A stretch of DNA of 64,000 nucleotides from Rhizobiaceae bacterium (GTDB lineage Bacteria > Pseudomonadota > Alphaproteobacteria > Rhizobiales > Rhizobiaceae). Position 1 is the stretch's first letter; the number at the start of each line of letters is the position of its first letter. Positions 8,556 through 16,955 of the stretch are shown here, piece after piece. Where the stretch lies: positions 434,001 through 498,000 of the forward strand of contig JAEPOG010000002.1 in the NCBI GenBank assembly GCA_017643025.1. Direction: 5' to 3'. Under the pieces are notes generated by a model. It was not told the origin of the DNA. It worked only from the letters and a program-made list of their open reading frames with translations, and did not search any database. The position numbers and the translations under genes were made by a program.

Positions 8556-9248
8556 ATGAAGAGCTACTCCCAGTTCTGCCCGGTGGCGAAGGCTGCCGAA
8601 CTGTTCTGCGAAAGGTGGACGCCGCTGATCCTGCGCGACCTGCATTGGGGTTCGACGCGTTTCTCGGAGTTGCAGCGCGGCGTGCCGCTGATGTCGCCGA
8701 CACTGCTTTCTCAAAGGCTGAAGCAGCTGGAAGCCGAGGGCGTCATAGAACGCCGCAAGCCCCCGAAGGGACGCGGCTGGACCTACCACCTGACGCCTGC
8801 GGGAGAGGAATTCGCGCCCCTAGTAGACGCGCTTGGCGTCTGGGGGCAGCGCTGGTCGCGGCGCGAACTCGAAGACCGCGAAGTCGACCTCGGACTGCTT
8901 TTGTGGTCGCTTGAGCGGCGCGCCAATCCGGCTGTTTTTGGAGACAGGCGCGTCGTGATCAGGCTCGATTTCCCCGACCAGCCGCCGGCCAGGCAACGCT
9001 GGTGGTTCGTCAACGAGAGCGAGCAGTGCGAGGTCTGCGTCGACGATCCCGGGTTCGAAGTCGATCTCTATCTCAGCGCAACCCTGCCCGACATGATCCG
9101 TATCGTGCGCGGCGACATAGGCTTGCGTCGAGCGCTTGACGAAGGTCGGCTGGAAGCGCTCGGGGAGGACCGGGTACGCAAGCGCTTCCCGGATTGGCTC
9201 AATCTCAGCCCGCTCGCTGACGTCGCGCCGGCGTCGCAAGCGGCCTGA
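8556..9248 (+). CDS. HxlR-family transcriptional regulator with extended C-terminal domain
   Basis: A 230-residue regulator. Residues 1-100 form the HxlR winged helix (ERWTPLILRDL, then LLSQRLKQLEAEGVIERR and the wing RGWTYHLT). Residues 120-225 are an extra domain resembling the SCP2/sterol-carrier-like extension of some long HxlR proteins. Cys8 and Cys18 lie at the N-terminus, where redox- or electrophile-sensing family members carry their reactive cysteine. The ATG at 8556 has GAGG seven bases upstream. It is divergent from the methyltransferase gene. Confidence 0.9.
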   Translation: MKSYSQFCPVAKAAELFCERWTPLILRDLHWGSTRFSELQRGVPLMSPTLLSQRLKQLEAEGVIERRKPPKGRGWTYHLTPAGEEFAPLVDALGVWGQRWSRRELEDREVDLGLLLWSLERRANPAVFGDRRVVIRLDFPDQPPARQRWWFVNESEQCEVCVDDPGFEVDLYLSATLPDMIRIVRGDIGLRRALDEGRLEALGEDRVRKRFPDWLNLSPLADVAPASQAA

Positions 9249-9288
9249 CAATATCGACTGAATAGTCGCCCGTGCCGCGAATGCATTC

Positions 9289-9317
9289 TTGCTCCGGGGT
9301 GGCAACATCGCTATATA
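9289..9317 (+). promoter_or_regulatory. candidate sigma-70 promoter of trcR
   Basis: TTGCTC (9289-9294) is followed after exactly 17 bases by TATATA (9312-9317), close to the alphaproteobacterial housekeeping pattern with CTATAT at -10. Transcription would begin near 9325, giving a leader of about 70 bases before the trcR ATG. Prediction from pattern only. Confidence 0.5.
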
Positions 9318-9336
9318 GCCGCCCATTCCCAATCAC

Positions 9337-9372
9337 CGGTGGTATGACCACCGCCCGCGCCAGGGACGCGGG
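9337..9372 (+). other. two tandem hairpins in the trcR 5' leader
   Basis: CGGTGGT-ATG-ACCACCG (9337-9353) forms a seven-base-pair stem, directly followed by CCCGCG (9354-9359) and CGCGGG (9367-9372) with a seven-base loop. Both lie between the predicted promoter and the purine-rich ribosome site GAAGGAAGAGG. They may influence stability or translation of trcR mRNA. No known riboswitch class matches. Confidence 0.5.
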
Positions 9373-9395
9373 CGAAGGAAGAGGATTCGTTCACG

Positions 9396-10115
9396 ATGGC
9401 AAATACGCTGCTGATGCCGAAGGCGACCGCCGTCTGGCTGGTCGACAACACCGCGCTGAGCTTCGACCAGATCGCCCAGTTCTGCAAACTGCATCCGCTC
9501 GAAGTGGCGGCGATCGCGGACGGCGATGCGGCGCAGGGCATCAAGGGCATGGACCCCGTGATCACCGGTCAGCTCAGCCGCGACGAGATCGCCAAGGGCG
9601 AGGCCGATCCCCAGCACAGGCTCAAGCTTTCAGATCCGAAAGTGCGCGTGCCGGAATCGAAGCGTAAGGCGCCGCGCTACACGCCGGTGTCGAAGCGCCA
9701 CGAGCGGCCGAACGCGATCCTGTGGCTGGTGCGCAATCATCCCGAACTGAAGGATGCGCAGGTTTCGCGCCTCGTCGGCACGACCAAGTCGACCATCGAG
9801 CAGATCCGCAACCGCACCCACTGGAACTCATCCAACCTGGTGCCGATGGACCCGGTGACGCTCGGGCTTTGCTCCCAGATCGACCTCGATATCGAGGTGC
9901 AGAGGGCGGATCGCGGACGCGAGCAGCCGGCGGCGCCGGTTGGCGACACGCTGCTGCCTGCTTCGCAGACCGAGACGCTGTCGCCGGAGTCCGCACAGGC
10001 GCAGCCGGCAACGGGTGATGAGTCGGACGCCGAACTCGATGCCGACAAGGTGTTCGCCAAACTGTCGTCGCTGAAGGGAACGTCGCAGGAAAGCGACGCC
10101 GACGACCAGCAGTAG
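9396..10115 (+). CDS. trcR: cell-cycle transcriptional regulator TrcR (DUF1013)
   Basis: A 239-residue member of the DUF1013 family, restricted to alphaproteobacteria and annotated as TrcR, a cell-cycle-linked transcription factor. It shows the conserved opening ALSFDQIAQFCKLHPLEV and the central block FDQ-to-WLVRNHPELKDAQ with VGTTKSTIEQIRNRTHWN (residues about 107-145), likely helix-turn-helix units. The C-terminal 70 residues are acidic and low in complexity. GAAGGAAGAGG precedes the ATG by about twelve bases. A GANTC methylation site (9384-9388) overlaps this leader end. Confidence 0.92.
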   Translation: MANTLLMPKATAVWLVDNTALSFDQIAQFCKLHPLEVAAIADGDAAQGIKGMDPVITGQLSRDEIAKGEADPQHRLKLSDPKVRVPESKRKAPRYTPVSKRHERPNAILWLVRNHPELKDAQVSRLVGTTKSTIEQIRNRTHWNSSNLVPMDPVTLGLCSQIDLDIEVQRADRGREQPAAPVGDTLLPASQTETLSPESAQAQPATGDESDAELDADKVFAKLSSLKGTSQESDADDQQ

Positions 10116-10121
10116 GCCGCG

Positions 10122-10820
10122 TCAGATGCGCCGGGTGGAGCCGTTCATTTCCATGTGGCGGTAGAAATCCTGCAACTGCTTGCCGCGCTCGGGCCGGAAG
10201 GTCCGGCCGGCATCTCGCAGGTCCATCATGCGATCGATGCGGAAGGCGCGGAAATCGTCGCGCATCTCGCACCAGGCAACCAGCGTCCACACCTTGCCCC
10301 AGAACCATAGACCAAGCGGGCGCACGTCGCGATCCGTGCGGCGGTCCGATTCGTCGGTGTAGCCGAACGCAAGAACGTTGCGGCTTTCGATGGCCCGTTC
10401 CAGCCGGTCGAGCGTCGCGCGGTCCGCATCGCTGACGACCCAGTGCGGCATGTGGATTTCGGTTCGGTCGATGCGCGCCCGCTCCGCGTCGGGCAGGACG
10501 GCGCTGATCTTTATCAGCGCTTCCTCGGCGGCGCGCGCCATTTCGGCGCCGCCAAAGGCGCGCACCATGCGAGCGCCGGCCACCAGGGCTACGATTTCGT
10601 CGCGAGAGAACATGAGGGGCGGGAGGTCGAAACCTTCACGGAGCAGATAGCCGACCCCTGCCTCGCCGTCGATCGGAACGCCCGAGGACTGCAGGTCGGC
10701 AATGTCGCGGTAGATGGTACGGTCCGATACTTCCAGCCGTTCGCCAAGCATCCGCGCGGTGACAAGGCGGCCGCCGCGCAGTTGCTGGACAATCTGGAAC
10801 AGCCGGTCGGCTCGTCTCAT
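10122..10820 (-). CDS. YafY-type HTH/WYL-domain transcriptional regulator
   Basis: A 232-residue regulator with an N-terminal HTH_11 winged helix (residues 1-60, VTARMLGERLEVSDRTIYRDIA) and a WYL ligand-binding domain (about 130-215, with WTLVAWCEMRDDFRAFRIDR). The canonical W-Y-L triad reads WTL, as in many YafY proteins. ATG 10820 has AGGGAG five bases upstream and overlaps the stop of the preceding duplicate HTH gene in the form TGATG, so translation is probably coupled. It is the third gene of the run VOC, HTH, WYL. Confidence 0.92.
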   Translation of the reverse strand: MRRADRLFQIVQQLRGGRLVTARMLGERLEVSDRTIYRDIADLQSSGVPIDGEAGVGYLLREGFDLPPLMFSRDEIVALVAGARMVRAFGGAEMARAAEEALIKISAVLPDAERARIDRTEIHMPHWVVSDADRATLDRLERAIESRNVLAFGYTDESDRRTDRDVRPLGLWFWGKVWTLVAWCEMRDDFRAFRIDRMMDLRDAGRTFRPERGKQLQDFYRHMEMNGSTRRI

Positions 10821-11014
10821 CAGCGCTCCCTGCGCAGCAAGTAGCCTACGCCCGCCTCGCCGTCGATCCGTACGCCGGAGGACTGCAGCGCGGCGATGTC
10901 GCGATATATGGTTCGGTCGGACACGGCCAGACGCTCGCCCAGCATACGCGCCGTCACGAGGCTTCCGCCACGCATCTGGCGGACGATCTCGTCCAGCCGG
11001 TCGGCGCGCCTCAT
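10820..11014 (-). CDS. stand-alone HTH fragment, truncated tandem duplicate of the WYL regulator
   Basis: A 64-residue product that is nearly only the DNA-binding domain of the next gene. Over the first 61 residues I count 53 identities, with all of LVTARMLGERL, VSDRTIYRDIA and IDGEAGVGYLLR kept. It ends two residues later (RRER-like end) where the neighbour continues into its WYL part. CCGGAG seven bases before the ATG at 11014 is a good ribosome site; in-frame upstream starts (GTG 11101, ATG 11095) would add a low-complexity leader. It could be a remnant of unequal duplication or a functional domain competing for the same operator. The reading frame is intact, which argues against old decay. 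Confidence 0.7.
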   Translation of the reverse strand: MRRADRLDEIVRQMRGGSLVTARMLGERLAVSDRTIYRDIAALQSSGVRIDGEAGVGYLLRRER

Positions 11015-11102
11015 GCCAGTCTCCGGCCGTGGGGCCTGTCGAGGCGGGCCCGACCTGCCCGCCACGGACTCCATCATGTGTGCGCTCGCGTCCATCGTCA
11101 CA

Positions 11103-11474
11103 TCACCCCGAGAATACGCCGAAACTGTTGCCGTCGGGATCGAGGCAATAGGCGAAACGCCCGCCCGGAATGTCGATCACCGGGCTTACCACCTGACCGC
11201 CGTTGACAGAAACACGCTCCATCGCCGCCTCGACGGCATCGACTGCCAGATGAACGGTGGGACCGGTTCCCGGCGCCGCCGGTTTGCCCGGGTAAATGTG
11301 GCCGGCAACGGACGCCTGCTCCTTCGCCTTGAACACAGACATCGGATTCGGTGCGTTGTCCTGGTCGGTGAGATCGTTACCCACCACGGCAGCGTAGAAC
11401 GCCTTGGAGCGGGCCATATCGGTCACCGGGATTTCGGCCCAGACGACCGCGTTTTCTGGAAGGAAGCTCTGCAT
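11103..11474 (-). CDS. VOC-family (glyoxalase/bleomycin-resistance fold) protein
   Basis: A 123-residue vicinal-oxygen-chelate protein: paired βαβββ modules beginning AVVWAEIPVTDMARSKAFY and ending PGGRFAYCLDPDGNSFGVF. It matches the small VOC group often encoded next to YafY/WYL regulators. The ATG at 11474 is preferred over a TTG two codons upstream. Its stop lies a few bases before the HTH duplicate gene, so VOC, HTH and WYL genes probably form one operon. The substrate is unknown. Confidence 0.88.
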   Translation of the reverse strand: MQSFLPENAVVWAEIPVTDMARSKAFYAAVVGNDLTDQDNAPNPMSVFKAKEQASVAGHIYPGKPAAPGTGPTVHLAVDAVEAAMERVSVNGGQVVSPVIDIPGGRFAYCLDPDGNSFGVFSG

Positions 11475-11525
11475 TTTCAATAACTTTCTCTGAAACGGTG
11501 GGTCCTTGGGAGGATGCCGGCGGCG

Positions 11526-11690
11526 CTATTCGCCGCCGGTGATTTTGGTGGAATCGGGCCAGCCGATATCCTTGCGCAGGTGCGAGGGCATGGCATTCAG
11601 AATGCGCTCTGCCCGCTTCCGGCGCGCCTGCGTGCGATAGTGCCGGACATAGCCGAACATCGCGTCGAGCATGATGCCGTTTGAGGACAT
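11526..11690 (-). CDS. DUF1127 small protein
   Basis: A 54-residue basic protein with the DUF1127 signature: arginine-rich helix (RTQARRKRAERIL) and the end MPSHLRKDIGWPDS. Small DUF1127 proteins of alphaproteobacteria act in RNA turnover or carbon/phosphate metabolism (for example CcaF1). The start at 11690 has GAGGAA eight bases upstream. A perfect palindrome lies about 50 bases upstream, which may control it. Confidence 0.88.
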   Translation of the reverse strand: MSSNGIMLDAMFGYVRHYRTQARRKRAERILNAMPSHLRKDIGWPDSTKITGGE

Positions 11691-11736
11691 GACGGGGGTT
11701 CCTCGCTGTTCTTGACGAGGAGCACTATGGCACACC

Positions 11737-11762
11737 CCTACTGACAGCCTTCTGTCAGTAGG
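11737..11762. promoter_or_regulatory. perfect 11-bp inverted repeat upstream of the DUF1127 gene
   Basis: CCTACTGACAG (11737-11747) and CTGTCAGTAGG (11752-11762) are exact reverse complements separated by four bases. The element lies between the SDR stop (11792) and the DUF1127 start (11690), both on the minus strand. No run of T follows on either side, so an operator is more likely than an intrinsic terminator. The binding protein is unknown. Confidence 0.6.
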
Positions 11763-11791
11763 TGGCAGGACGTCCCAGGGGCGTCCGTACC

Positions 11792-12583
11792 CTACTTTTC
11801 GGGCTTGACGGACACCGTGTAGTTCAGCGGCAAGCGGCCGCCGTCGGCGTAGATCGTCTGGCCGGTGATGTAGCTCGCATCGTCGGAAGCGAGGAAGGCG
11901 GCGATGGCCGCGATTTCCGACGGATCGCCGATACGACCGAGCGGCGTGCGCGACAGGATGCGGTTGCGGGCGGCAGGGTCGTCGTTCACGCTCGCCAGCA
12001 TGTCGGTCATGATAGAGCCGGGGCCGATGGCGTTAACGCGGATGCCGTGCGGTGCAAGCGAAAGCGCCATCACCTTGGTGAGCTGGTTCACGCCGCCCTT
12101 GGAGACGGAATAGGGCACCTGGTTGGCGATGGCGAACACCGCATTGATCGATGACATATTGACGATGACGCCGGCGCTTCCGCCCTTCTTGACCTTCTCG
12201 ACCATATAGCGCGCGACTGCCTGGCCGGTCAGAAACGAGCCCTTCAGGTTGACGCGCAAAACGCGGTCGAAATCGTCCTCGGTGAGATCGAGGAAATCGG
12301 CGCCGTGAACGATGCCGGCGTTGTTGACCAGGATGTCGATGTCGCCAAAGGCCTCGATGGTGGCGGCGACAAGATTGTGCACGTCGAGGCGCTTGCCGAC
12401 ATCGGCCTTGATGAAACGGCAGTCGCCGAGCGGTTGCAGGTTGGCCAGCGCGGCAGCGCCTTTTTCGGCGTTGATGTCGGCAAAGACAACCTTCGCGCCA
12501 TCGCGCAGGAAACGCTCGGCGATGGCGTAGCCGATGCCGCCGGCCGCGCCGGTTACGATTGCGATCCTGCCGTCGAGCGCCAT
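11792..12583 (-). CDS. SDR-family oxidoreductase (glucose/3-oxoacyl dehydrogenase-like)
   Basis: A 263-residue classical SDR with TGAAGGIGYA at the cofactor site (residues 11-20), NNAGI, catalytic MSSIN serine and YSVSK (Tyr-x-x-x-Lys), and a C-terminal ASYITGQTIYADGGR. The acidic residue after β2 (FADIN) favours NAD(H). The substrate is not determined; this group includes glucose 1-dehydrogenases, 2,5-diketogluconate-type enzymes and others. It is preceded on the same strand by the Hsp70-like gene. Confidence 0.88.
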   Translation of the reverse strand: MALDGRIAIVTGAAGGIGYAIAERFLRDGAKVVFADINAEKGAAALANLQPLGDCRFIKADVGKRLDVHNLVAATIEAFGDIDILVNNAGIVHGADFLDLTEDDFDRVLRVNLKGSFLTGQAVARYMVEKVKKGGSAGVIVNMSSINAVFAIANQVPYSVSKGGVNQLTKVMALSLAPHGIRVNAIGPGSIMTDMLASVNDDPAARNRILSRTPLGRIGDPSEIAAIAAFLASDDASYITGQTIYADGGRLPLNYTVSVKPEK

Positions 12584-12674
12584 GGTGCCGTCTCCTGTCC
12601 GCGTTGCGATCCCCGTGGCAATAGGCCGGGGCGCGGCATGCGGTCAACCGGGGCGAAGTTGGGCCAGTTTGGCG

Positions 12675-13934
12675 CTAGCCGAAGCGGCGGGCGGCATCCA
12701 CCGCCAACCCTAGGCCGACCGAGCCGAACTGGTCTGAGGATGGAATGCGGGCGTGAGGGAAACGCGCTGTCGCCGCCGCGCGAACCAGCGGCACAAGCGC
12801 GCCGCCGCCTGTGAGGATCACGGTATCTATCGCTTCGGCTTCGACGCCAGCGCCGCGCAGGGCATCGTCGATCGTCTTGCCAATCCTGCCGGCGAGTTCG
12901 GCGCTCGCCGCCTCGAACTGCTGACGCGTCACAGGAAGCGCAAGCGCAAGTCCTGGTTCGCTGAGCGTGATTACTGCGTTCGGCACATCGGTCAGTTCGA
13001 TCTTGGCCCGCTCGACTTCCGCGGCGAGGCGATGGCCGGAGCGGTGAACGAGAAGATGCTCGTAGCGCGCGAGCTTGTCCGGTTCGGCGGCCTCGCGAGA
13101 AAGCGAGCGGATGTCGCGCATCGTGCTCGCGGTGTAGAGCTGGTTGATCTTGTGCCAGGTCGCCATGTCGTTGAAGTACCAGACCGGCAGGTGGCGCCGG
13201 CCGTCGGCGGTGCGGCAGCCGAGCCCGAAATGCGGCATCACATGCGCGATGCTCAACTGGCGGTCGAAATCGGTTCCCCCGACATGGACGCCGGCAGTGC
13301 TGAGGATGTCGCCGCTGCGGTCGACGCGGCGGGCGCGCTCGGGCGATAGGCGCAGCACCGAAAAGTCCGACGTGCCGCCGCCGATGTCGACGACAAGCGC
13401 CAGCGCCTCGCGGTCCAGTTCGCGCTCGACATGAAGCGCCGCAGCCACCGGTTCGAACTGGAATTCGACATGAGGGAAGCCTTCGGAAAAGGCTGCCTGC
13501 ATCAGCTGGTCCTGCGCCATACGGTCTGCATCATCATCCTCGTCGACGAAACGGACAGGGCGGCCGAGCAGCACGCGCTCGGGCAGATCGCCGTGTTCGG
13601 CTTCGAAGCGCTGGCGCAGATGGCGCAGGAAACGGCCGATGAGACCCTGGAAGGTCATGCGGTCTCGGCCGACCTGCGTCGTCTCGTTCATCAGGCTCGA
13701 ACCGAGGATGGATTTCAGCGCGCGCATGAAGCGGCCCTCGGCGCCGTCCATATATTCGCGTACCGCGGCGCGGCCGAAATGCACGCTGCCATCCTCGAGG
13801 CTGAAGAACAGCGCCGATGGAATGTTCACATGCTCGCCCTCGACCGCCATCAGCCGCGGGTTGCCGCCAGGTTCGCAGACGCCGAGTGTGGAATTGGTCG
13901 TGCCGAAATCGACACCACAGTGAAGCTGGGTCAT
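12675..13934 (-). CDS. YegD-like Hsp70-family ATPase
   Basis: A 419-residue actin-fold ATPase with the Hsp70 phosphate-1 motif VDFGTTNST (8-16), phosphate-2 VVDIGGGTSDFSV and adenosine motif VILTGGGALVPLV. The protein ends after the nucleotide-binding domain; a substrate-binding β-sandwich and lid are absent, as in E. coli YegD. The role of YegD proteins as chaperones is unproven. It lies downstream of prpE on the same strand after a 104-base gap. Confidence 0.9.
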   Translation of the reverse strand: MTQLHCGVDFGTTNSTLGVCEPGGNPRLMAVEGEHVNIPSALFFSLEDGSVHFGRAAVREYMDGAEGRFMRALKSILGSSLMNETTQVGRDRMTFQGLIGRFLRHLRQRFEAEHGDLPERVLLGRPVRFVDEDDDADRMAQDQLMQAAFSEGFPHVEFQFEPVAAALHVERELDREALALVVDIGGGTSDFSVLRLSPERARRVDRSGDILSTAGVHVGGTDFDRQLSIAHVMPHFGLGCRTADGRRHLPVWYFNDMATWHKINQLYTASTMRDIRSLSREAAEPDKLARYEHLLVHRSGHRLAAEVERAKIELTDVPNAVITLSEPGLALALPVTRQQFEAASAELAGRIGKTIDDALRGAGVEAEAIDTVILTGGGALVPLVRAAATARFPHARIPSSDQFGSVGLGLAVDAARRFG

Positions 13935-14038
13935 CGCTGGCGGCTCGCAGGGCTGCGCCGGGCGCTAATGGCGCCCCGCTGAGGCATGGTTCGGGAAGAG
14001 GCAGGCCCTTTACAGCAAGGTGTGCGCCAAAGGAAGCC

Positions 14039-15946
14039 TCAGATGCCGATACCCTTGGCCTTCAGAGCCACGCCGATCTCGTCGAGGATCGCGGGATCGT
14101 CGATGGTGGCCGGCATCGACCACTCCTCCTTGTCGGCGATCTTCTGCATCGTGCCGCGCAGGATCTTGCCGGAGCGAGTCTTCGGCAGGCGCTTGACGGT
14201 CACGGTGAGGCGATAGGCGGCGACAGGACCGATCTTCTCGCGTACCAGCGCCACGACCTCCTTTTCGATCTCGGCAGGGTCGCGGGAGACGCCGGCATTG
14301 AGCACCACGAAGCCGCAAGGTACCTGGCCTTTCAATTCGTCGGCCATGCCGATGACGGCGCATTCGGCAACATCGGGGTGCTCGGCGATTACCTCCTCCA
14401 TGCCGCCGGTCGATAGGCGGTGGCCGGCGACGTTGATGATGTCGTCGGTGCGCGCCATGATGAAGAGATAGCCGTCATCATCGACATAACCGGCGTCAGC
14501 CGTCTTGTAGTAACCCGGGAACTCCTCGAGGTAGGCCTCGCGGAAACGCTGGTCGGCGTTCCAAAGCGTCGGCAGGCAGCCGGGCGGCAGGGGCAGCTTG
14601 ACCACGACGTTGCCTAGCTTGCCGCGCTCGACGGGATGTCCCTCGTCTGAGAGGATGCGCACGTCGTAGCCGGGCATCGGAACTGACGGCGAACCGTATT
14701 TTACCGGTAGCATGCCGAGGCCGACGGGGTTGTTGGTGATCGGCGATCCCGTCTCGGTCTGCCACCAGTGATCGATCACCGGAACGCCGAGCAGCCTCTC
14801 GGCCCATTTGATTGTTTCCGGATCGGCGCGCTCGCCGGCGAGGAACAGCGTACGGAAGCCCGACAGGTCGTATTTCCTGACGAACTCGCCCTGCGGGTCC
14901 TGCCCCTTGATGGCGCGGAAGGCGGTCGGCGCTGTGAAAAGCGCGGCCACCTTGTGTTCGGATATGACTCGCCAGAATGTGCCGGCATCGGGCGTGCCGA
15001 CAGGTTTGCCTTCGAACAGGATCGTCGTGCAGCCATGCAGCAGCGGCGCATAGACGATGTAGGAATGGCCGACGACCCAGCCGACATCCGACGCTGCCCA
15101 GTAGACCTCGCCGGGATCGACGCCGAACTGGTTTTTCATCGACCATTTGAGCGCGACAATGTGGCCGCCCGTATCGCGCACAACGCCCTTTGGCTGCCCC
15201 GTCGTGCCTGACGTGTAGAGAACATAGAGCGGGTCTGTTGCCGCAACCGGTACGCAAGGCGCCTCGCGTCCGTCAGCCTTGGCGGAGGACACGGCTTCGG
15301 CGTAGTCGATGTCGCGGCCCGGAACGAGGTCGCACTCCAATTCCGGGCGCTGCAGGATGATGCAGGTCGCCGGTTTCGACTTCGCCATGTCGATCGCGCC
15401 GTCGAGCAGAGGCTTGTAGGGCACGACCCGACCGGGCTCGATGCCGCACGAGGCCGAGATGATCGCGACCGGCTTGGCGTCGTCGATGCGAGTGGCAAGC
15501 TCGCGCGCCGCGAAGCCGCCGAAGACGACCGAATGGATGGCGCCTATGCGTGCGCAGGCAAGCATGGCGAAGGCGGCCTCGGCCACCATCGGCATGTAAA
15601 TGATGACGCGGTCGCCCTTCCTCACGCCTCGGTCGAGAAGAACAGCTGCGAGTGCAGCGACCTCGCGCTTTAGTTCGGCATAGGTGAATTTGCGCTGCGT
15701 GCCGGTGATCGGGCTGTCATGGATGAGCGCGAGCTGGTCGGCGCGGCCGCCTTCGACATGCCGGTCGATTGCGTTGAAACAGGCATTGCATTCGGCGCCG
15801 ACGAACCAGCGGCCATAGACGCCCATGTCAGGGTCGAACACCTTGTCCCACGACTTGAACCAGTCGATTTCGTTCGCAGCATCGGCCCAGAAGCGCTCAG
15901 GGGCGCTCCGCCAGCCTTCATAGACGTCGTGATAGCGCGAACCCAT
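14039..15946 (-). CDS. prpE: propionyl-CoA synthetase (acyl-AMP-forming)
   Basis: A 635-residue adenylate-forming ligase. The N-terminal region (SRYHDVYEGWRSAPERFW then NACFNAIDRHV) matches PrpE more than acetyl-CoA synthetase. The P-loop-like motif is LYTSGTTGQPKGV, the A5 motif WWQTETGSP, and the acetylatable catalytic lysine is in PKTRSGKILRG. Activates propionate, feeding methylcitrate or methylmalonyl pathways. The start at 15946 is preceded by GGGAGGA; the longer reading overlaps the divergent SDR gene. Related acyl substrates such as acetate or acrylate cannot be excluded. Confidence 0.92.
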   Translation of the reverse strand: MGSRYHDVYEGWRSAPERFWADAANEIDWFKSWDKVFDPDMGVYGRWFVGAECNACFNAIDRHVEGGRADQLALIHDSPITGTQRKFTYAELKREVAALAAVLLDRGVRKGDRVIIYMPMVAEAAFAMLACARIGAIHSVVFGGFAARELATRIDDAKPVAIISASCGIEPGRVVPYKPLLDGAIDMAKSKPATCIILQRPELECDLVPGRDIDYAEAVSSAKADGREAPCVPVAATDPLYVLYTSGTTGQPKGVVRDTGGHIVALKWSMKNQFGVDPGEVYWAASDVGWVVGHSYIVYAPLLHGCTTILFEGKPVGTPDAGTFWRVISEHKVAALFTAPTAFRAIKGQDPQGEFVRKYDLSGFRTLFLAGERADPETIKWAERLLGVPVIDHWWQTETGSPITNNPVGLGMLPVKYGSPSVPMPGYDVRILSDEGHPVERGKLGNVVVKLPLPPGCLPTLWNADQRFREAYLEEFPGYYKTADAGYVDDDGYLFIMARTDDIINVAGHRLSTGGMEEVIAEHPDVAECAVIGMADELKGQVPCGFVVLNAGVSRDPAEIEKEVVALVREKIGPVAAYRLTVTVKRLPKTRSGKILRGTMQKIADKEEWSMPATIDDPAILDEIGVALKAKGIGI

Positions 15947-16065
15947 GCATTCCTCCCTTGATATGCCTTGATAACGAGACGGTCGGCGCGCTGTCCACCG
16001 AAACGAACGTTGACGTGGGCGACTCAGGTTCCATGTGTAGCTTGGGGCGACAGCGAGACAGGCCA

Positions 16066-16929
16066 ATGGAACAGGACAAGAGCCCCGAAATTCCCGCGCA
16101 GGAACAGGAACGCCAGCCCGGCAAGACAGAGCCGATGCGGCCACAGCCGCAGGATCGGATGGAAGGCTATCAGGCTGGAGGCAAACTGGAGGGCATGCGC
16201 GCCATCATCACTGGAGGCGATAGCGGCATCGGACGTGCCGTGGCTATCGGCTTCGCCAAGGAAGGCGCCGACGTGGCCATCTTCTATCGCGACGAGCATG
16301 ACGACGCGGAGACGACCAAACACCTCATCGAGGCGGAGGGCAGGTCCTGCCATCTGTTCGCAGGCGAAATCGGCGATGCCAACTGGTGCGCCGCCTCGGT
16401 CGAAGCGGCGGTCAAGGCGCTCGGCGGGCTGGACATACTGATCAACAACGCCGCCGAGCAGCATCCGCAGGAGCGGTTCGAGGAAATTTCACCGGACCAG
16501 CTGGAGCGGACGTTCCGCACCAACGTCTTCGGCATGTTTCATGTGACCAAGGCGGCACTTGCGCACTTGAAGGAGAGGTCGGCCATCGTGAACACGACCT
16601 CGGTCACGGCCTATCGCGGCTCGGGGCACCTGATCGACTATGCATCGACAAAGGGTGCGATCGTCGCCTTCACGCGTTCACTCGCACAGACCCTCGCCGA
16701 GCGATGTATCCGGGTGAACGCGGTGGCGCCCGGCCCGATCTGGACGCCGCTCATTCCGGCCAGTTTCGATGCAGACAAGGTAGAGGGTTTTGGTTCCGAC
16801 CAGCTACTCGGACGTGCCGGTCAGCCGGACGAGGTAGCGCCGTCCTACATTTTTCTTGCGAGCAGGGACTCGTCCTATATGACCGGGCAGGTGCTGCATC
16901 CGAATGGCGGGGAGATCGTCAACGGCTAG
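16066..16929 (+). CDS. SDR-family oxidoreductase of the YghA/general-stress type
   Basis: A 287-residue SDR with the long polar N-terminal extension (about 40 residues rich in Q, P, E) typical of YghA and Bacillus GsiB-region general-stress SDRs. It carries TGGDSGIGRAVA at the cofactor site, NNAAEQHPQ, TSVTAYRG and YASTK (catalytic Tyr and Lys), and ends SYMTGQVLHPNGG. The ATG at 16066 is followed directly by this extension; no strong ribosome site is visible. Likely NADPH-dependent aldehyde reductase; substrate uncertain. Confidence 0.87.
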   Translation: MEQDKSPEIPAQEQERQPGKTEPMRPQPQDRMEGYQAGGKLEGMRAIITGGDSGIGRAVAIGFAKEGADVAIFYRDEHDDAETTKHLIEAEGRSCHLFAGEIGDANWCAASVEAAVKALGGLDILINNAAEQHPQERFEEISPDQLERTFRTNVFGMFHVTKAALAHLKERSAIVNTTSVTAYRGSGHLIDYASTKGAIVAFTRSLAQTLAERCIRVNAVAPGPIWTPLIPASFDADKVEGFGSDQLLGRAGQPDEVAPSYIFLASRDSSYMTGQVLHPNGGEIVNG

Positions 16930-16955
16930 GTGGCCGGCTGTGCGGCGAGGGGATC

